A stretch of 64,000 bases of DNA from JAFGRR01 sp964563855 (GTDB taxonomy: Bacteria > Planctomycetota > Phycisphaerae > UBA1845 > Fen-1342): the NCBI GenBank assembly GCA_964563855.1, contig CAZLYU010000009.1, positions 1 to 64,000 of the forward strand, read 5' to 3'. Positions 18,197 to 26,857 of this stretch are shown here, in pieces; within the stretch, counting starts at the first letter, position 1; each line of letters starts with the position of its first letter. The notes under the pieces are model-generated. The model made no database searches. It was not told where the DNA came from and worked only from the letters and a program-made list of their open reading frames with translations. A program made the translations under genes and the position numbers.

Positions 18197-20101
18197 ATGC
18201 GTAAAAGTCCGTTACAGCTCATCGAGCAGCACGTCGAGAAGGTGATCCTCGCACTCGCGGTCGCGTTCGCCGGCTACCTGGCGTTCACCTACTTCGTGCA
18301 AACCCCGCACGTCGTCGAGTTTGGCGGCGAGCAGCTCGGCGCGGCGGAAATCGACAGCGCGATTGCACAGAAAGCGCAGCAACTCGACGCCGCCATGAAC
18401 CGGGCCGTCGACGAAGCCGAACCGCTGCCCGACTTCGCGCAGCAACTCGATGAGAGCGCCCGCTCGGGCATCTTCGCGACCGCCGAAGGAGAAACGCCGC
18501 TGAACACGGTCTTGCGCTGGTCAACGCCGCTCGGCCCGGCGCTGCCCTCGTTGGGCGCCGAGGGCGTGGGCGGGAGTGTTCGACTGGTGGGGGCGATCGC
18601 GCCCGGTGTGCCGGCGGTGCGCAGCGGGCGAGCTATCGTCGAGATGCGCGACGACACCATTTCGCTGACGTCGTCGACCGAGGGAGGACCGACGCCGGAC
18701 ATGCCGGATGGCGTGCCGCGCCCCACGCGCGAGACGCCTTGGATCTCGGTGGCGGCGTACTGGAACTACAAGGCGCAGGAGGCGCTGCATCGCGAGGCTG
18801 GCTATGTGTCGTACCGCGCGCGGCCTTACGTCGCCCGCGTCGTCGCCGAGCGTCAGCGGTTGATGCCGGACGGGCGGTGGTCGGAATGGGAGCGAGTTAC
18901 GCAGAGCGATGCGATGCCGACGGTCGAGCTTCCGTCAGTGCAGAATGATCCGCTGACCAATCGCATCAGCAATCTCGGTGAGATTTCATCCGCGTTCAAT
19001 CAACTGAAAGAACAGCAATTGCAGGTGGCGCAGCCGCGCTTCCCGGATGTCGTGAACGGCGAACCGTGGGCGGCGCCCGAGCTTCCGGGCTATCGGCCGA
19101 CTGATTGGCCGCGCATCGCGCTCGCGGAGATGATTGACGATCGCAGCGGCCCGACGTTGGCCCGCGCCGGTGACGAATCGCCCGGCATGGCGCCGACGGG
19201 ACGCGACGACGCGGGTGATCGTCGCGGCCGCGACGAACCGCGCGGGCAGCGCCCCACGGCCGGCTTGTCACGCGACGAGGCCCGTGCTCAGGCTCAGCGT
19301 GATCTGGCCGCGGCGCGACAGGCGCTGGCCCGTGGCGCGTTCGAGACCGCGCTGACGCGGCTGGATGCGGTGATGAACAACGACGAAGCGCGGCGCCCGA
19401 CGCTGCGCGTCGCTGAAACGCTGCGGGCGTATGCCGAACAGTTGCTCCGACGCACGCGCTTCAACGCGCCGTGGTGGCGCCCCGACGGACCGCGCGGATT
19501 GGTGGATCCGGCGGATCCGGCCCGCATTGCGGTCTGGTTCCATGATGACTCAGTCCTAGCGGGACAGAGCTATCGCTACCGGTTGCGGGTCGACTTGTGG
19601 AATCGTCACGTCGGCCGACCGCAAGACTTGGCGCAACCGGAGTTCGCGCGCGAACTCGTGATCGAGGGCGAGTGGTCGCCCCCCAGCGCCCCAATTGCAG
19701 CTCCGCCGCCCGCTTACATTTTTGTTCGCGGCGGGCAGGCTGACCGCAACGCCGCGCGACTGGAAGTCTGGAAATGGCGCACCGGATGGTGGGTCAGCGA
19801 CAACTTCGATGTTGCACCGGGTGAACAGATTGGCGGCGTGGGGCGCGTGGAGTCAGGCGAGTTCCTGAACGACCGACCGGTGCTCGAAGCGTACGACTTT
19901 GCGACCGGTGCCCAACTCGTCGATATTCGGTTTGACGAGACCGTGCTGCAACCCGCCGGGCGTGGTGCGCAGCAGTACATCCCACGGCAAACCGTCGTGG
20001 TGATGTACACCGATCCGGCGACGGGAGATCTGGTGCAGCGCTCCGCGGCGGCGGATGCGGATGATCCGGTCTACGAGCGCCTGCGCGACATCTTCCAGTA
20101 A
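18197..20101 (+). CDS. Membrane-anchored protein, third member of the pilM cluster
   Basis: 634 residues, starting 18 bases after the previous stop, with GAGGAGC just upstream. The N-terminus KSPLQLIEQHVEKVILALAV then AFAGYLAFTYFV is one transmembrane anchor; everything after is predicted extracytoplasmic. Residues about 335-365 are Asp/Arg/Gly-rich (GDRRGRDEPRGQRP), resembling the linkers of both upstream proteins. A helical segment (ARAQAQRDLAAARQALARGA) and a beta-rich C-terminal domain (AGQSYRYRLRVDLWNRHV) follow. No family recognised. Co-transcription with the pilM fusion suggests a structural role in the same envelope complex. Confidence 0.75.
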   Translation: MRKSPLQLIEQHVEKVILALAVAFAGYLAFTYFVQTPHVVEFGGEQLGAAEIDSAIAQKAQQLDAAMNRAVDEAEPLPDFAQQLDESARSGIFATAEGETPLNTVLRWSTPLGPALPSLGAEGVGGSVRLVGAIAPGVPAVRSGRAIVEMRDDTISLTSSTEGGPTPDMPDGVPRPTRETPWISVAAYWNYKAQEALHREAGYVSYRARPYVARVVAERQRLMPDGRWSEWERVTQSDAMPTVELPSVQNDPLTNRISNLGEISSAFNQLKEQQLQVAQPRFPDVVNGEPWAAPELPGYRPTDWPRIALAEMIDDRSGPTLARAGDESPGMAPTGRDDAGDRRGRDEPRGQRPTAGLSRDEARAQAQRDLAAARQALARGAFETALTRLDAVMNNDEARRPTLRVAETLRAYAEQLLRRTRFNAPWWRPDGPRGLVDPADPARIAVWFHDDSVLAGQSYRYRLRVDLWNRHVGRPQDLAQPEFARELVIEGEWSPPSAPIAAPPPAYIFVRGGQADRNAARLEVWKWRTGWWVSDNFDVAPGEQIGGVGRVESGEFLNDRPVLEAYDFATGAQLVDIRFDETVLQPAGRGAQQYIPRQTVVVMYTDPATGDLVQRSAAADADDPVYERLRDIFQ

Positions 20102-20129
20102 ACCGTGCGTCGCCTCGGCGGCGCTGTGG

Positions 20130-20492
20130 CTAGCGGCGGCGGCGCTGCTTGGGCATCGGCACTTTCGTGTCGGCGGGTCGGCGTTCCACCCAGCGTACGA
20201 ACTTGGCGATTTCCGGATGCCGCTTGAGCCGGCTGATGCTGTGGTAGTGGTCGGCCAGCTCGCGCTCCGTGAGCGTACGGTGGACGAACGCGTGACACGG
20301 GGGACAGAGCGGGGTTGTCGTTTGCCGCTGTTCGCGTGAGAAGCGGCGCTGCGTGCGTCGCTGTCGATGACGCATCCGCGGGACCAGATGGTGCGCCGTG
20401 AGTCTCACGCCGCTGCGCTCACACAGCGCGCAGCGTGATGGATCCGGGCTGCGATGGGGCAGCGTGGACCGGTTGGCCGATTCGTCGGACAT
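20130..20492 (-). CDS. HNH endonuclease-type protein
   Basis: 120 residues. The motifs CALCERSGVRLTAHHLVPR and LCPPCHAFVHR give a Cys-x2-Cys ... HH ... Cys-x2-Cys ... H arrangement typical of small HNH nucleases, in which the HH pair and last His bind the catalytic metal. The C-terminus is basic (MPKQRRRR). Such stand-alone proteins are often annotated as HNH endonucleases without known function. It is convergent with the pilM cluster, with only 28 bases between stops. Confidence 0.72.
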   Translation of the reverse strand: MSDESANRSTLPHRSPDPSRCALCERSGVRLTAHHLVPRMRHRQRRTQRRFSREQRQTTTPLCPPCHAFVHRTLTERELADHYHSISRLKRHPEIAKFVRWVERRPADTKVPMPKQRRRR

Positions 20493-20585
20493 CCTTCGAT
20501 CGTAGTGAGCCGCATCATGCGTAGGCGCGTGAACCGCGTCACATCGCAGCGCCTCGGCGTTGCCGGTTTATGGCGGGCGGGCTAG

Positions 20586-20598
20586 CTTACTTGGTAAG
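20586..20598. promoter_or_regulatory. Small inverted repeat upstream of kinase gene
   Basis: CTTAC-TTG-GTAAG, a perfect 5-bp inverted repeat ending 26 bases before the kinase start codon at 20625. AT-rich compared with its surroundings. Could be an operator or leader hairpin; no regulator is implied. Confidence 0.3.
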
Positions 20599-20624
20599 TT
20601 TCACCCCGTGCGCCGAGTACGCCC

Positions 20625-23054
20625 ATGTCCGATGGCGCTGTTTGTGCATGGCTGATGCGCGTCGACGAATTGCTCGCCGGCGCGACGCGTGACCATCGCG
20701 ATGTCATCCGGCATCTCGAGGGCTGCCGGACGTGCCGCAATCACTTCCGCCGCAATGCCGATCACTTCCCGCACTTTCCGAACTACACGATCGTGGCGCA
20801 TCTCGGTCGCGGCGGATTTGGCGATGTCTACCGCGCGATCCATCACACCAAAGGCCGCAGCGAAGCGCTGAAGGTGCTTTACGACGACACGCGACTCAAG
20901 ACCGCGTTCTTTCACAACGAGGTCCACGCAGTGGCGCGCCTGGCGCACCCCGGCATCACGCGACTCTACGAAGCGCATCTCCGCCGCAAGCCGCTCTATT
21001 TCACCATGGAGTATGTCGAGGGGCGTCGGCTCGGCGTGTATCTCGCGGATGAGCACCCGACGCTTCGCGAGCGCCTCGCGCTGTTTCAACGCATCGTCGA
21101 TGCGGTCGATTACGCGCATCGCGAAGGGGTCGTCCATCGTGACCTCAAACCCGCGAATATCCTGGTCGGCGACGATGGCGCGCCTTACATCCTTGACTTC
21201 GGCATCGCCGCGTGGGTTCGGCGCGAGACGGCCGAAGATGAGCGCAACGGTTCGCGCGTGCGCGACATGGGCCCCGTCGGTACTTACGGGTTCATCGCGC
21301 CTGAGCAAGCGCAACAGACGTCGGTCGATCCGCGGGCGGATATCTTCGCGCTCGGCGTCTTGCTGTTCACCATGGTGACCGACGGCCATCCGCGCGACGC
21401 GCGCAAGCAGAATGTCGTGCTGCGCGCGCTGCGCAGCCGCGGCGTCGATCGCGCGGCCGATCTCGCGGCAATCATCAGCCGCTGCACCAATCCTGATCCC
21501 GAGCAGCGCTACGCCTCGTGCGCGGCGTTGGCCGACGATGTCGAGCGTTTCGTGAACATTCGCGCCGTCACCGCCCGGCGAGACGTCAGCCCGTTCTACT
21601 TGGTGACGCGGGCCGCCGGCTACGCCCTACGTCACAGTCCACTAGCGGTCTACACGTTTATCGTGCTGGTGACCGCGGGCGTCGCGGCGGCCGGCCTGCA
21701 TCGCGTCGCGCTCGACCGGGCTGTGACGCCTTCCTTCAGTACGCCCGCCGCGCTCGTCGTGATCGACGATGCGGCCCAGCTTGACCTCGCGATGGGCGAG
21801 CTCGGCGCCGAGCTGCCCGGGCTCGATGCCGCCGACCCGCGCACCTGGCGTTTGTATCACGCGCAGCTCTTCGCCGCCCTCCAAGACGCCAATCCGACGG
21901 TGGTGCTGTGGGACGCGTACCTGCCCGAGTGCCGCCCGGATGTCGATCCACCGTTGATTGCGGCCCTCGAGGGGCAGAGCGCCCCCGTCGTCGTCGGGTG
22001 CGCGACGCTCGACGCGAATGGCGAAGCGGTGATTTGCCCGGCGGTTCGCGAAGCGGCGGACGGTGTGGGCTTGCTCATGGGCGTGCGCCCAAGGCACACC
22101 GCGAATGAATTTGACGCGCTGATGGGCGTGAAGCGTGGGTTCAACCCGTGGCTGCCCGGCGCGCCGCTGATCGCTGCGGCGCTCGCGGCGCATCCCGACG
22201 CCGAGCCGGTCGTCGCGGTCGACGGCGGCTACGCCGAGATCCGCTTTCGTCGCCAACAGACGCCAGTTGGCGCGTCGCGCTGGCTTGACGATACACGTCG
22301 GCTCGCCCTGTGGGCGGTGGTGTCGGCTGACCAGGTCGCGAACCAGACGAGTGGGCGCCTGGCCGCGAATGACCAGGTGGCGATCGCACGGTCGGCGACG
22401 CCGCTGCGCGATCCCAATCGCTTGCGGCTGTCCTACCAGGACGTCATGAACGCGACGCCGACGCAGCGCGACGCGTGGCTTACCGGCCGACCCGTCGTTG
22501 TGGGGCAGTGGAGTGCGTTTCGTGATGTCTACTACGTCAGCGGCGAGCTGGTGCGCGGCGTCGAAGTGATCGCCAGCACGCTCGACATGCTGAATCGCAC
22601 GGCGTATCTACAGCGCTACACGCGGTTGGAGCTGGTGCTGCGCTGCGTGGCGTATGCGGCTGCGGCCGCGGCGCTGAGTGTGCTGCTGCGAGACCGTGTG
22701 CCCGGCTGGCGCCGTCTGACGCTTACCGCGACCATCGCATTCGCCGCCGGCGTTGCGTTGCTGATCATCGCCGTCATCGGCGCGCGACTGCCGTGGCTCG
22801 TGGAGCTGACGGTTGCACTCGGTGTGCTGTTTCTCGCCAGTGGTCCACTGCTGCTGCTCACCGCCAGCCGTCGGCTTCAAGAGCAATTGATGCCGCGTAG
22901 CACGGGCGGTGTCGATGTCGAGACGCGTCTGGCGACGCTGGTGCTCAAGACGCGCGATCTAGCGGCGGACGAGGTCGGCGTTTCAGCCCAACAGGCTCGT
23001 CTTGAAAGCCCAGCTACACAGGCACGCAAAGAGGCCGACGTTGAGCAGCCATAG
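20625..23054 (+). CDS. Ser/Thr protein kinase with CHASE2-type sensor domain
   Basis: 809 residues. A short N-terminal segment HLEGCRTCRNHF resembles the zinc-binding HxxxCxxC of anti-sigma factors. The kinase domain is complete: glycine loop GRGGFGDV (61-68), Lys83 in ALKV, HRDLKPANIL (171-180), DFG (191-193), APEQ (225-228). A transmembrane helix (about 340-357) leads to an extracytoplasmic CHASE2-like domain (VVIDDAAQLDLAMGELG ... VVLWDAYLPE ... PVVVGQWSAFRDVYYV), and then two or three more helices at about 665-760. A membrane receptor kinase whose outside domain senses an unknown signal. Substrate unknown. Two tiny ORFs overlap or follow its 3' end on the other strand. Confidence 0.93.
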   Translation: MSDGAVCAWLMRVDELLAGATRDHRDVIRHLEGCRTCRNHFRRNADHFPHFPNYTIVAHLGRGGFGDVYRAIHHTKGRSEALKVLYDDTRLKTAFFHNEVHAVARLAHPGITRLYEAHLRRKPLYFTMEYVEGRRLGVYLADEHPTLRERLALFQRIVDAVDYAHREGVVHRDLKPANILVGDDGAPYILDFGIAAWVRRETAEDERNGSRVRDMGPVGTYGFIAPEQAQQTSVDPRADIFALGVLLFTMVTDGHPRDARKQNVVLRALRSRGVDRAADLAAIISRCTNPDPEQRYASCAALADDVERFVNIRAVTARRDVSPFYLVTRAAGYALRHSPLAVYTFIVLVTAGVAAAGLHRVALDRAVTPSFSTPAALVVIDDAAQLDLAMGELGAELPGLDAADPRTWRLYHAQLFAALQDANPTVVLWDAYLPECRPDVDPPLIAALEGQSAPVVVGCATLDANGEAVICPAVREAADGVGLLMGVRPRHTANEFDALMGVKRGFNPWLPGAPLIAAALAAHPDAEPVVAVDGGYAEIRFRRQQTPVGASRWLDDTRRLALWAVVSADQVANQTSGRLAANDQVAIARSATPLRDPNRLRLSYQDVMNATPTQRDAWLTGRPVVVGQWSAFRDVYYVSGELVRGVEVIASTLDMLNRTAYLQRYTRLELVLRCVAYAAAAAALSVLLRDRVPGWRRLTLTATIAFAAGVALLIIAVIGARLPWLVELTVALGVLFLASGPLLLLTASRRLQEQLMPRSTGGVDVETRLATLVLKTRDLAADEVGVSAQQARLESPATQARKEADVEQP

Positions 23055-23126
23055 CATGCGAATCGCGCGTTGTCCCCACCGTCGTTCAGCTAGCAAGAAA
23101 GGTTGTTCGTGAGTTGCAGGCGGCAT
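22983..23126 (-). CDS. Putative 47-residue single-pass membrane protein
   Basis: ATG at 23126 to TGA at 22983-22985 on the minus strand. GGAGG lies seven bases upstream of the start, within the 3' end of the preceding tiny ORF, whose TAG stop is two bases before this ATG. The peptide starts MPPATHEQPFLLAERRW, then QRAIRMLWLLNVGLFACLC, a plausible transmembrane helix preceded by arginines, and ends KTSLLG. Its last 72 bases overlap the kinase 3' end in antisense. Too short for database comparison by eye; the ribosome site, coupling and topology are the support. Confidence 0.45.
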   Translation of the reverse strand: MPPATHEQPFLLAERRWGQRAIRMLWLLNVGLFACLCSWAFKTSLLG

Positions 23127-23128
23127 GG

Positions 23129-23206
23129 CTAGACCTCCATGCCGAAGATCACGAGCTCAATGTGCAGCGTTGCGACGCGCACCAGTTCAAGGAACCAATT
23201 GAACAT
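23129..23206 (-). CDS. Putative 25-residue hydrophobic peptide
   Basis: ATG at 23206 to TAG at 23129-23131 on the minus strand: MFNWFLELVRVATLHIELVI then FGMEV. It reads as a short hydrophobic or amphipathic helix. AGGTG lies five bases upstream of the start, and a longer AAGGAG lies further up at 23223-23228. A TTGACA hexamer on the same strand (23262-23267) could be a -35 element, though no good -10 was found. Just followed by the 47-residue ORF, so the two may be a translationally coupled pair. Confidence 0.4.
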   Translation of the reverse strand: MFNWFLELVRVATLHIELVIFGMEV

Positions 23207-23310
23207 GGTTACACCTGTTTTCTCCTTCGTTCGCCATCGGTCGAGACATGAGACACACGCGGTGTCAACGACCTAGACTTCATCGAACCCTTAGGCTCGG
23301 GCTTTAATAG

Positions 23311-23331
23311 GTCGCGCAAAAGTTGCGCGAC
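23311..23331. promoter_or_regulatory. 21-bp perfect palindrome upstream of beta-mannosidase
   Basis: GTCGCGCAA (23311-23319), AAG, TTGCGCGAC (23323-23331): a perfect 9-bp inverted repeat with a 3-base centre, 50 bases before the mannosidase start. TTTAAT at 23302-23307 just upstream could be a -10 element. A position just after a promoter suggests an operator or a leader hairpin. It could alternatively serve the divergent small ORFs. Confidence 0.5.
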
Positions 23332-23381
23332 AAACTGTCAATTTCTTGCAATTGCCACGGAAGACAGCACGCATACCCATC

Positions 23382-25895
23382 ATGAAACGAGTCCTTCCCC
23401 TCCCAACACGCTGGCGCTTGACGCACTTTGACGGTTACGGCGAGATGCTCGGCGAGCTGCCGCCACGCCTCCCCGAAGCCCTCGACAACCTGCCATGGAT
23501 CGAAGCCAGCGTCCCGGGCTCGGTCTACGGCGATCTCATGGCGGCGGGCTGGCTCGACGACATCTACGCCGACTGCAACACGCTCGCGGCGGAGTGGGTC
23601 GCGCAGCACTACTGGTATTACCAGATCACGTTCACGCCGCCCGCCGCAGCAGGCGCGCGGCGCCGCGTGTTGGTGTTCGATGGTCTCGATCTCGATGCGG
23701 ATGTCTGGCTGAACGGCGTGCATGTCGCGTCGCACGGGAACGTATTCCTGCCGCTGCGGCTCGATGTGACCGCCTTGCTGCGCGACGGCGTCAACGACAT
23801 CACCGTCCGCCTCAGCAGCGGGCTCGTCGAGCACGCCGACGACCCGGCGGGGCGCTTCAATCAGGAAGTGACCGCGACGCTGAGCAAGCGTCCGTACCTG
23901 CGAAAGCCGCAATTCGCCGCCCGCTGGGACTGGGCGCCGCGCCTGATGAATGTGGGCATCGGCGGCGGGGTGTGGCTGGAAGACTTATGCGGGGCGCAGC
24001 TCGGCGCGCTGGGTATCGAAACGACACCCATGCGCGATACGGCGCACTGGACGCTCGCAGTTCGCGCTGTGGTCGCTGATGAGGCCCGTTGCGCGCAGCA
24101 GTTGCGCGTGCGTGCGACGGTGGAGGAGACGGGGCGGACCGTCGACGCCGACGTCGTTTTCGCGGCTGATGCGATCGAAGCGACCTGTCCGTTGTCTATC
24201 GAGCTGCGGGATCCGCAGTTGTGGTCGCCAGCGCCGCACGGCAGTCCACACCGTTATGGGCTGCACGTTCAGTTGCTCGATCAGCAAGACGGCGTCGTCG
24301 ACGAACGACGGGTGCGTTTCGGTGTGCGCATGGCGGAGATCGTGCAGGGGCCGACTCGCGACGGGCAGGGAGAGCGCTTTCAACTCGCGATCAACGGGCG
24401 CGCCGTGTTTTGCAAAGGCGGCAATTGGGTGCCGGCGGACTTGCTCTACAGCCAGCCGACCGATGACGACTATCGCGAGCTGGTGAGCCTTGCGCTCGAG
24501 GCGGGCTACAACTTTCTGCGCATCTGGGGCGGCGGGTGCTATGCGCCCGAAGCGTTGCTCGACGCCTGCGACGAAGCCGGCATCTTGGTCTGGCATGACT
24601 TGATGTTCGCATGCACGACGCATCCCGCGGACGATCCCGATTGGACCGCGAATGTCGAGCAGGAAGTGAAGCATCAAGTGCGTCGGATGGCGTGGCGACC
24701 GTGCGTGGTGCTGTGGGCGGGTAACAACGAAATCGACATGGGCGTGACGGACGGCTGGATCGCGAGCCGCGGATACAGCCAATCGCCGCAGACGTGCTAC
24801 AAGTTGTTTCATCACACGCTGCGCAACATTGTGCGGCAGGAGAGCGCCGGGCGTCCGTACTGGCCGACGACGCCGTGGTCGCCGGACGGGTCGCATCCCA
24901 ACCATCCGCTGATCGGCAACCAGCACCCGTGGGAGGTTGCGCTGCAGGGCGCGAAGGGCGACTACTGGCGCTACCTGACCGACGCCAGCCGCTTTGCGAA
25001 CGAAGGCGGCATGATGGGCGCCAGCACCCTCAAGACGCTGCGGCAGATCTTGCCGGAAGGTGAGCGACGCGTCGGCGGACGCGTCTGGATGCATCACGAC
25101 AATACGCAGAACAACTGGCGTCGCGAGCCGCTGCTCGACAACCTGCTGCGCATCAATCTCGTCGACGATCCGCGCACGCTGACCTTCGAAGACTACGCAC
25201 GCTACAGCGCCATCCTGCAAGGCGAGGCGATCGCCACCGCGATCGACAACTGGCGCCGACGCATGTGGGATTCGGCCGCCGCGGTCTTCTGGATGTTTAA
25301 CGACTGCTGGCCCGCCACCGTCAGTTGGACACCGATCGACCATTACCGGCGCCGCAAGCCGCTGCTGTGGTCGTGTCGGCGGGCATTCGCGCCGCTCCGG
25401 CCGATTTGCGTCGCGCTCGACGACGAGTTGCTGGTGTTCGTCGTCAATGATCACCTCACGCCGCAACCCGTCGAGCTGCGCTATGGGGTGTTTACGCTGG
25501 CGGGCGCATACGTCGTCGATCAGTCGACGCGTTTTGAGGCGCCGGCGAACGATGGGATCGTGGCGGCGCGACTGCCGCTGAGTGCGCTCGATGGCGCGCC
25601 GACCGAGCGGGGCGCGTTCGCAGTCATGACCGACGCGAGCGGCGGGGTGCAGACGCACCGCCTGTTTCGCGCGCGGTTCAAGGAGCTGAACTTCGCTGCG
25701 CCCGACGTGCGCGTGACGCAAACGCAGGATCAGCTCAGTCTGGTGAGCGACGCCTTCGCGTGGGCGGTGTGCCTGGATGAAGATGGCGAGCGGCCGCTGG
25801 CGGATAACTATTTCGACTTGCTGCCAGGGGTGGAGAAACGACTGGCGTGGCCATACGCCGACGCGCCGACAGTCCGGCTCGGTACGCGTGCGTGA
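23382..25895 (+). CDS. Beta-mannosidase, glycoside hydrolase family 2
   Basis: 837 residues from ATG 23382; a TTG at 23346 would add 12 residues without support. N-terminal jelly-roll domain with VFDGLDLDADVWLNGVHV, immunoglobulin-like domain, then the TIM barrel with NGRAVFCKGGNWVPADLL, FLRIWGGGCYAPEALLDACD, the acid/base pair N449-E450 in VVLWAGNNEIDMG, and the likely nucleophile E541 in SRFANEGGMMG. Typical of GH2 exo-beta-mannosidases, which release mannose from beta-mannosides. No signal peptide is seen, so it is probably cytoplasmic. manA, for mannose-6-phosphate, lies 11 kb away. Preceded by a 21-bp palindrome. Confidence 0.93.
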   Translation: MKRVLPLPTRWRLTHFDGYGEMLGELPPRLPEALDNLPWIEASVPGSVYGDLMAAGWLDDIYADCNTLAAEWVAQHYWYYQITFTPPAAAGARRRVLVFDGLDLDADVWLNGVHVASHGNVFLPLRLDVTALLRDGVNDITVRLSSGLVEHADDPAGRFNQEVTATLSKRPYLRKPQFAARWDWAPRLMNVGIGGGVWLEDLCGAQLGALGIETTPMRDTAHWTLAVRAVVADEARCAQQLRVRATVEETGRTVDADVVFAADAIEATCPLSIELRDPQLWSPAPHGSPHRYGLHVQLLDQQDGVVDERRVRFGVRMAEIVQGPTRDGQGERFQLAINGRAVFCKGGNWVPADLLYSQPTDDDYRELVSLALEAGYNFLRIWGGGCYAPEALLDACDEAGILVWHDLMFACTTHPADDPDWTANVEQEVKHQVRRMAWRPCVVLWAGNNEIDMGVTDGWIASRGYSQSPQTCYKLFHHTLRNIVRQESAGRPYWPTTPWSPDGSHPNHPLIGNQHPWEVALQGAKGDYWRYLTDASRFANEGGMMGASTLKTLRQILPEGERRVGGRVWMHHDNTQNNWRREPLLDNLLRINLVDDPRTLTFEDYARYSAILQGEAIATAIDNWRRRMWDSAAAVFWMFNDCWPATVSWTPIDHYRRRKPLLWSCRRAFAPLRPICVALDDELLVFVVNDHLTPQPVELRYGVFTLAGAYVVDQSTRFEAPANDGIVAARLPLSALDGAPTERGAFAVMTDASGGVQTHRLFRARFKELNFAAPDVRVTQTQDQLSLVSDAFAWAVCLDEDGERPLADNYFDLLPGVEKRLAWPYADAPTVRLGTRA

Positions 25896-25905
25896 TGACA
25901 ATGGA

Positions 25906-25937
25906 GGCGCGCTTGCCAAACATGCCGCGAGCGCGCC
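25906..25937 (+). terminator. Terminator hairpin after beta-mannosidase
   Basis: GGCGCGCT (25906-25913) pairs with AGCGCGCC (25930-25937), an 8-bp GC-rich stem with a 16-base loop, followed by CTTTGATT. Lies 11 bases past the mannosidase stop and between convergent genes. Confidence 0.6.
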
Positions 25938-25984
25938 CTTTGATTAGAACAGTGAACGCCTCGCTGCGCGCCCCGATGTCAGAA

Positions 25985-26596
25985 CTAGCCGTTCAGGCGT
26001 CGACGCAAAGCCGCGAGTGCCGCTAGGCCAAGCGTGATGACCGACGCCGGCTCGGGAATCTGGATCACGGCGAACTCGATGCTCGAGGCGTTGGTGGCGC
26101 CGGGGTCGGCCTGGAAGCCGCCGTCCACGCCATACATGCCGGCGGGGAGGAATGTGGTGAAGTTCGCGCCGCCGAACTGACCGTCCTCTTCGGTGTAGAT
26201 GTCGTTGAACAGCACGTCGCCGGTGTCGAGATTGCGAACGCGAATGCTGCTCGAGCCTTCACCGACCTCGATTTCGTACACGCTGCTCAGGAGGTAGTCG
26301 CCGGGGATCATGATCTCGAACGCGATGTCGTAAGCGACGCTCGTGTCTTCGTTCACGGCCGCGTTCACATTGAAGCGGTACTCGGTTCCGACCGGGCCCG
26401 TAGCGCTGCCGGTCGCGTACAGCTCGGTTCCAACGGCGCCGATCTCGGCGGTGTCGCCGAGGAAGTCGACCGTATCGACGAGCAGAGGACCGGCGGTCGG
26501 AAAGCCGGTGAGCTCAAACTTGTTGAGCTGCAGGTCGGCGGCGCTGGCGCCAGCGATCCACGCGCCGGCGAGAAACAAGGCGCACATCTTCTTCAT
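25985..26596 (-). CDS. PEP-CTERM sorting-domain protein
   Basis: 203 residues from ATG 26596, with GAGGAG seven bases upstream; the frame runs 30 codons further up without support. MKKMCALFLAGAWIAGASAA is the signal peptide. The mature part is beta-rich (YRFNVNAAVNEDTSVAYDIA). The C-terminus IPEPASVITLGLAALAALRR has the PEP motif, hydrophobic stretch and basic tail of the PEP-CTERM signal, which exosortase recognises for export and surface processing. No exosortase gene is in the window. Function unknown; such proteins are often associated with extracellular matrix. Confidence 0.88.
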   Translation of the reverse strand: MKKMCALFLAGAWIAGASAADLQLNKFELTGFPTAGPLLVDTVDFLGDTAEIGAVGTELYATGSATGPVGTEYRFNVNAAVNEDTSVAYDIAFEIMIPGDYLLSSVYEIEVGEGSSSIRVRNLDTGDVLFNDIYTEEDGQFGGANFTTFLPAGMYGVDGGFQADPGATNASSIEFAVIQIPEPASVITLGLAALAALRRRLNG

Positions 26597-26857
26597 TGGT
26601 GTTCTCCTCACTCCATTAGGTTTAACGCGACGCAACTCTGTGTGGGGGAGGCGGCAAATCGCAGCCCCCCACGTCGCACTCACCATTCAACGGCATTTGG
26701 CGCTCGAATGAACGCATCGGTCGGTGAAATGCGCGCAAAAGCTTGATGAAGGTTTGCGACCCGCCGGTCTTGAGAAGGTCTGCGTGCGCGAAGATGACCG
26801 GTGGTCGTCGAACCCGCTTTCTGATGGCGTCGAGCGGATGGCGGCGACAGAAACTGC

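Noticed and set aside
23985..25919. 644-codon antisense frame over the beta-mannosidase gene
   Set aside because: Antisense shadow of a gene with intact GH2 catalytic motifs.
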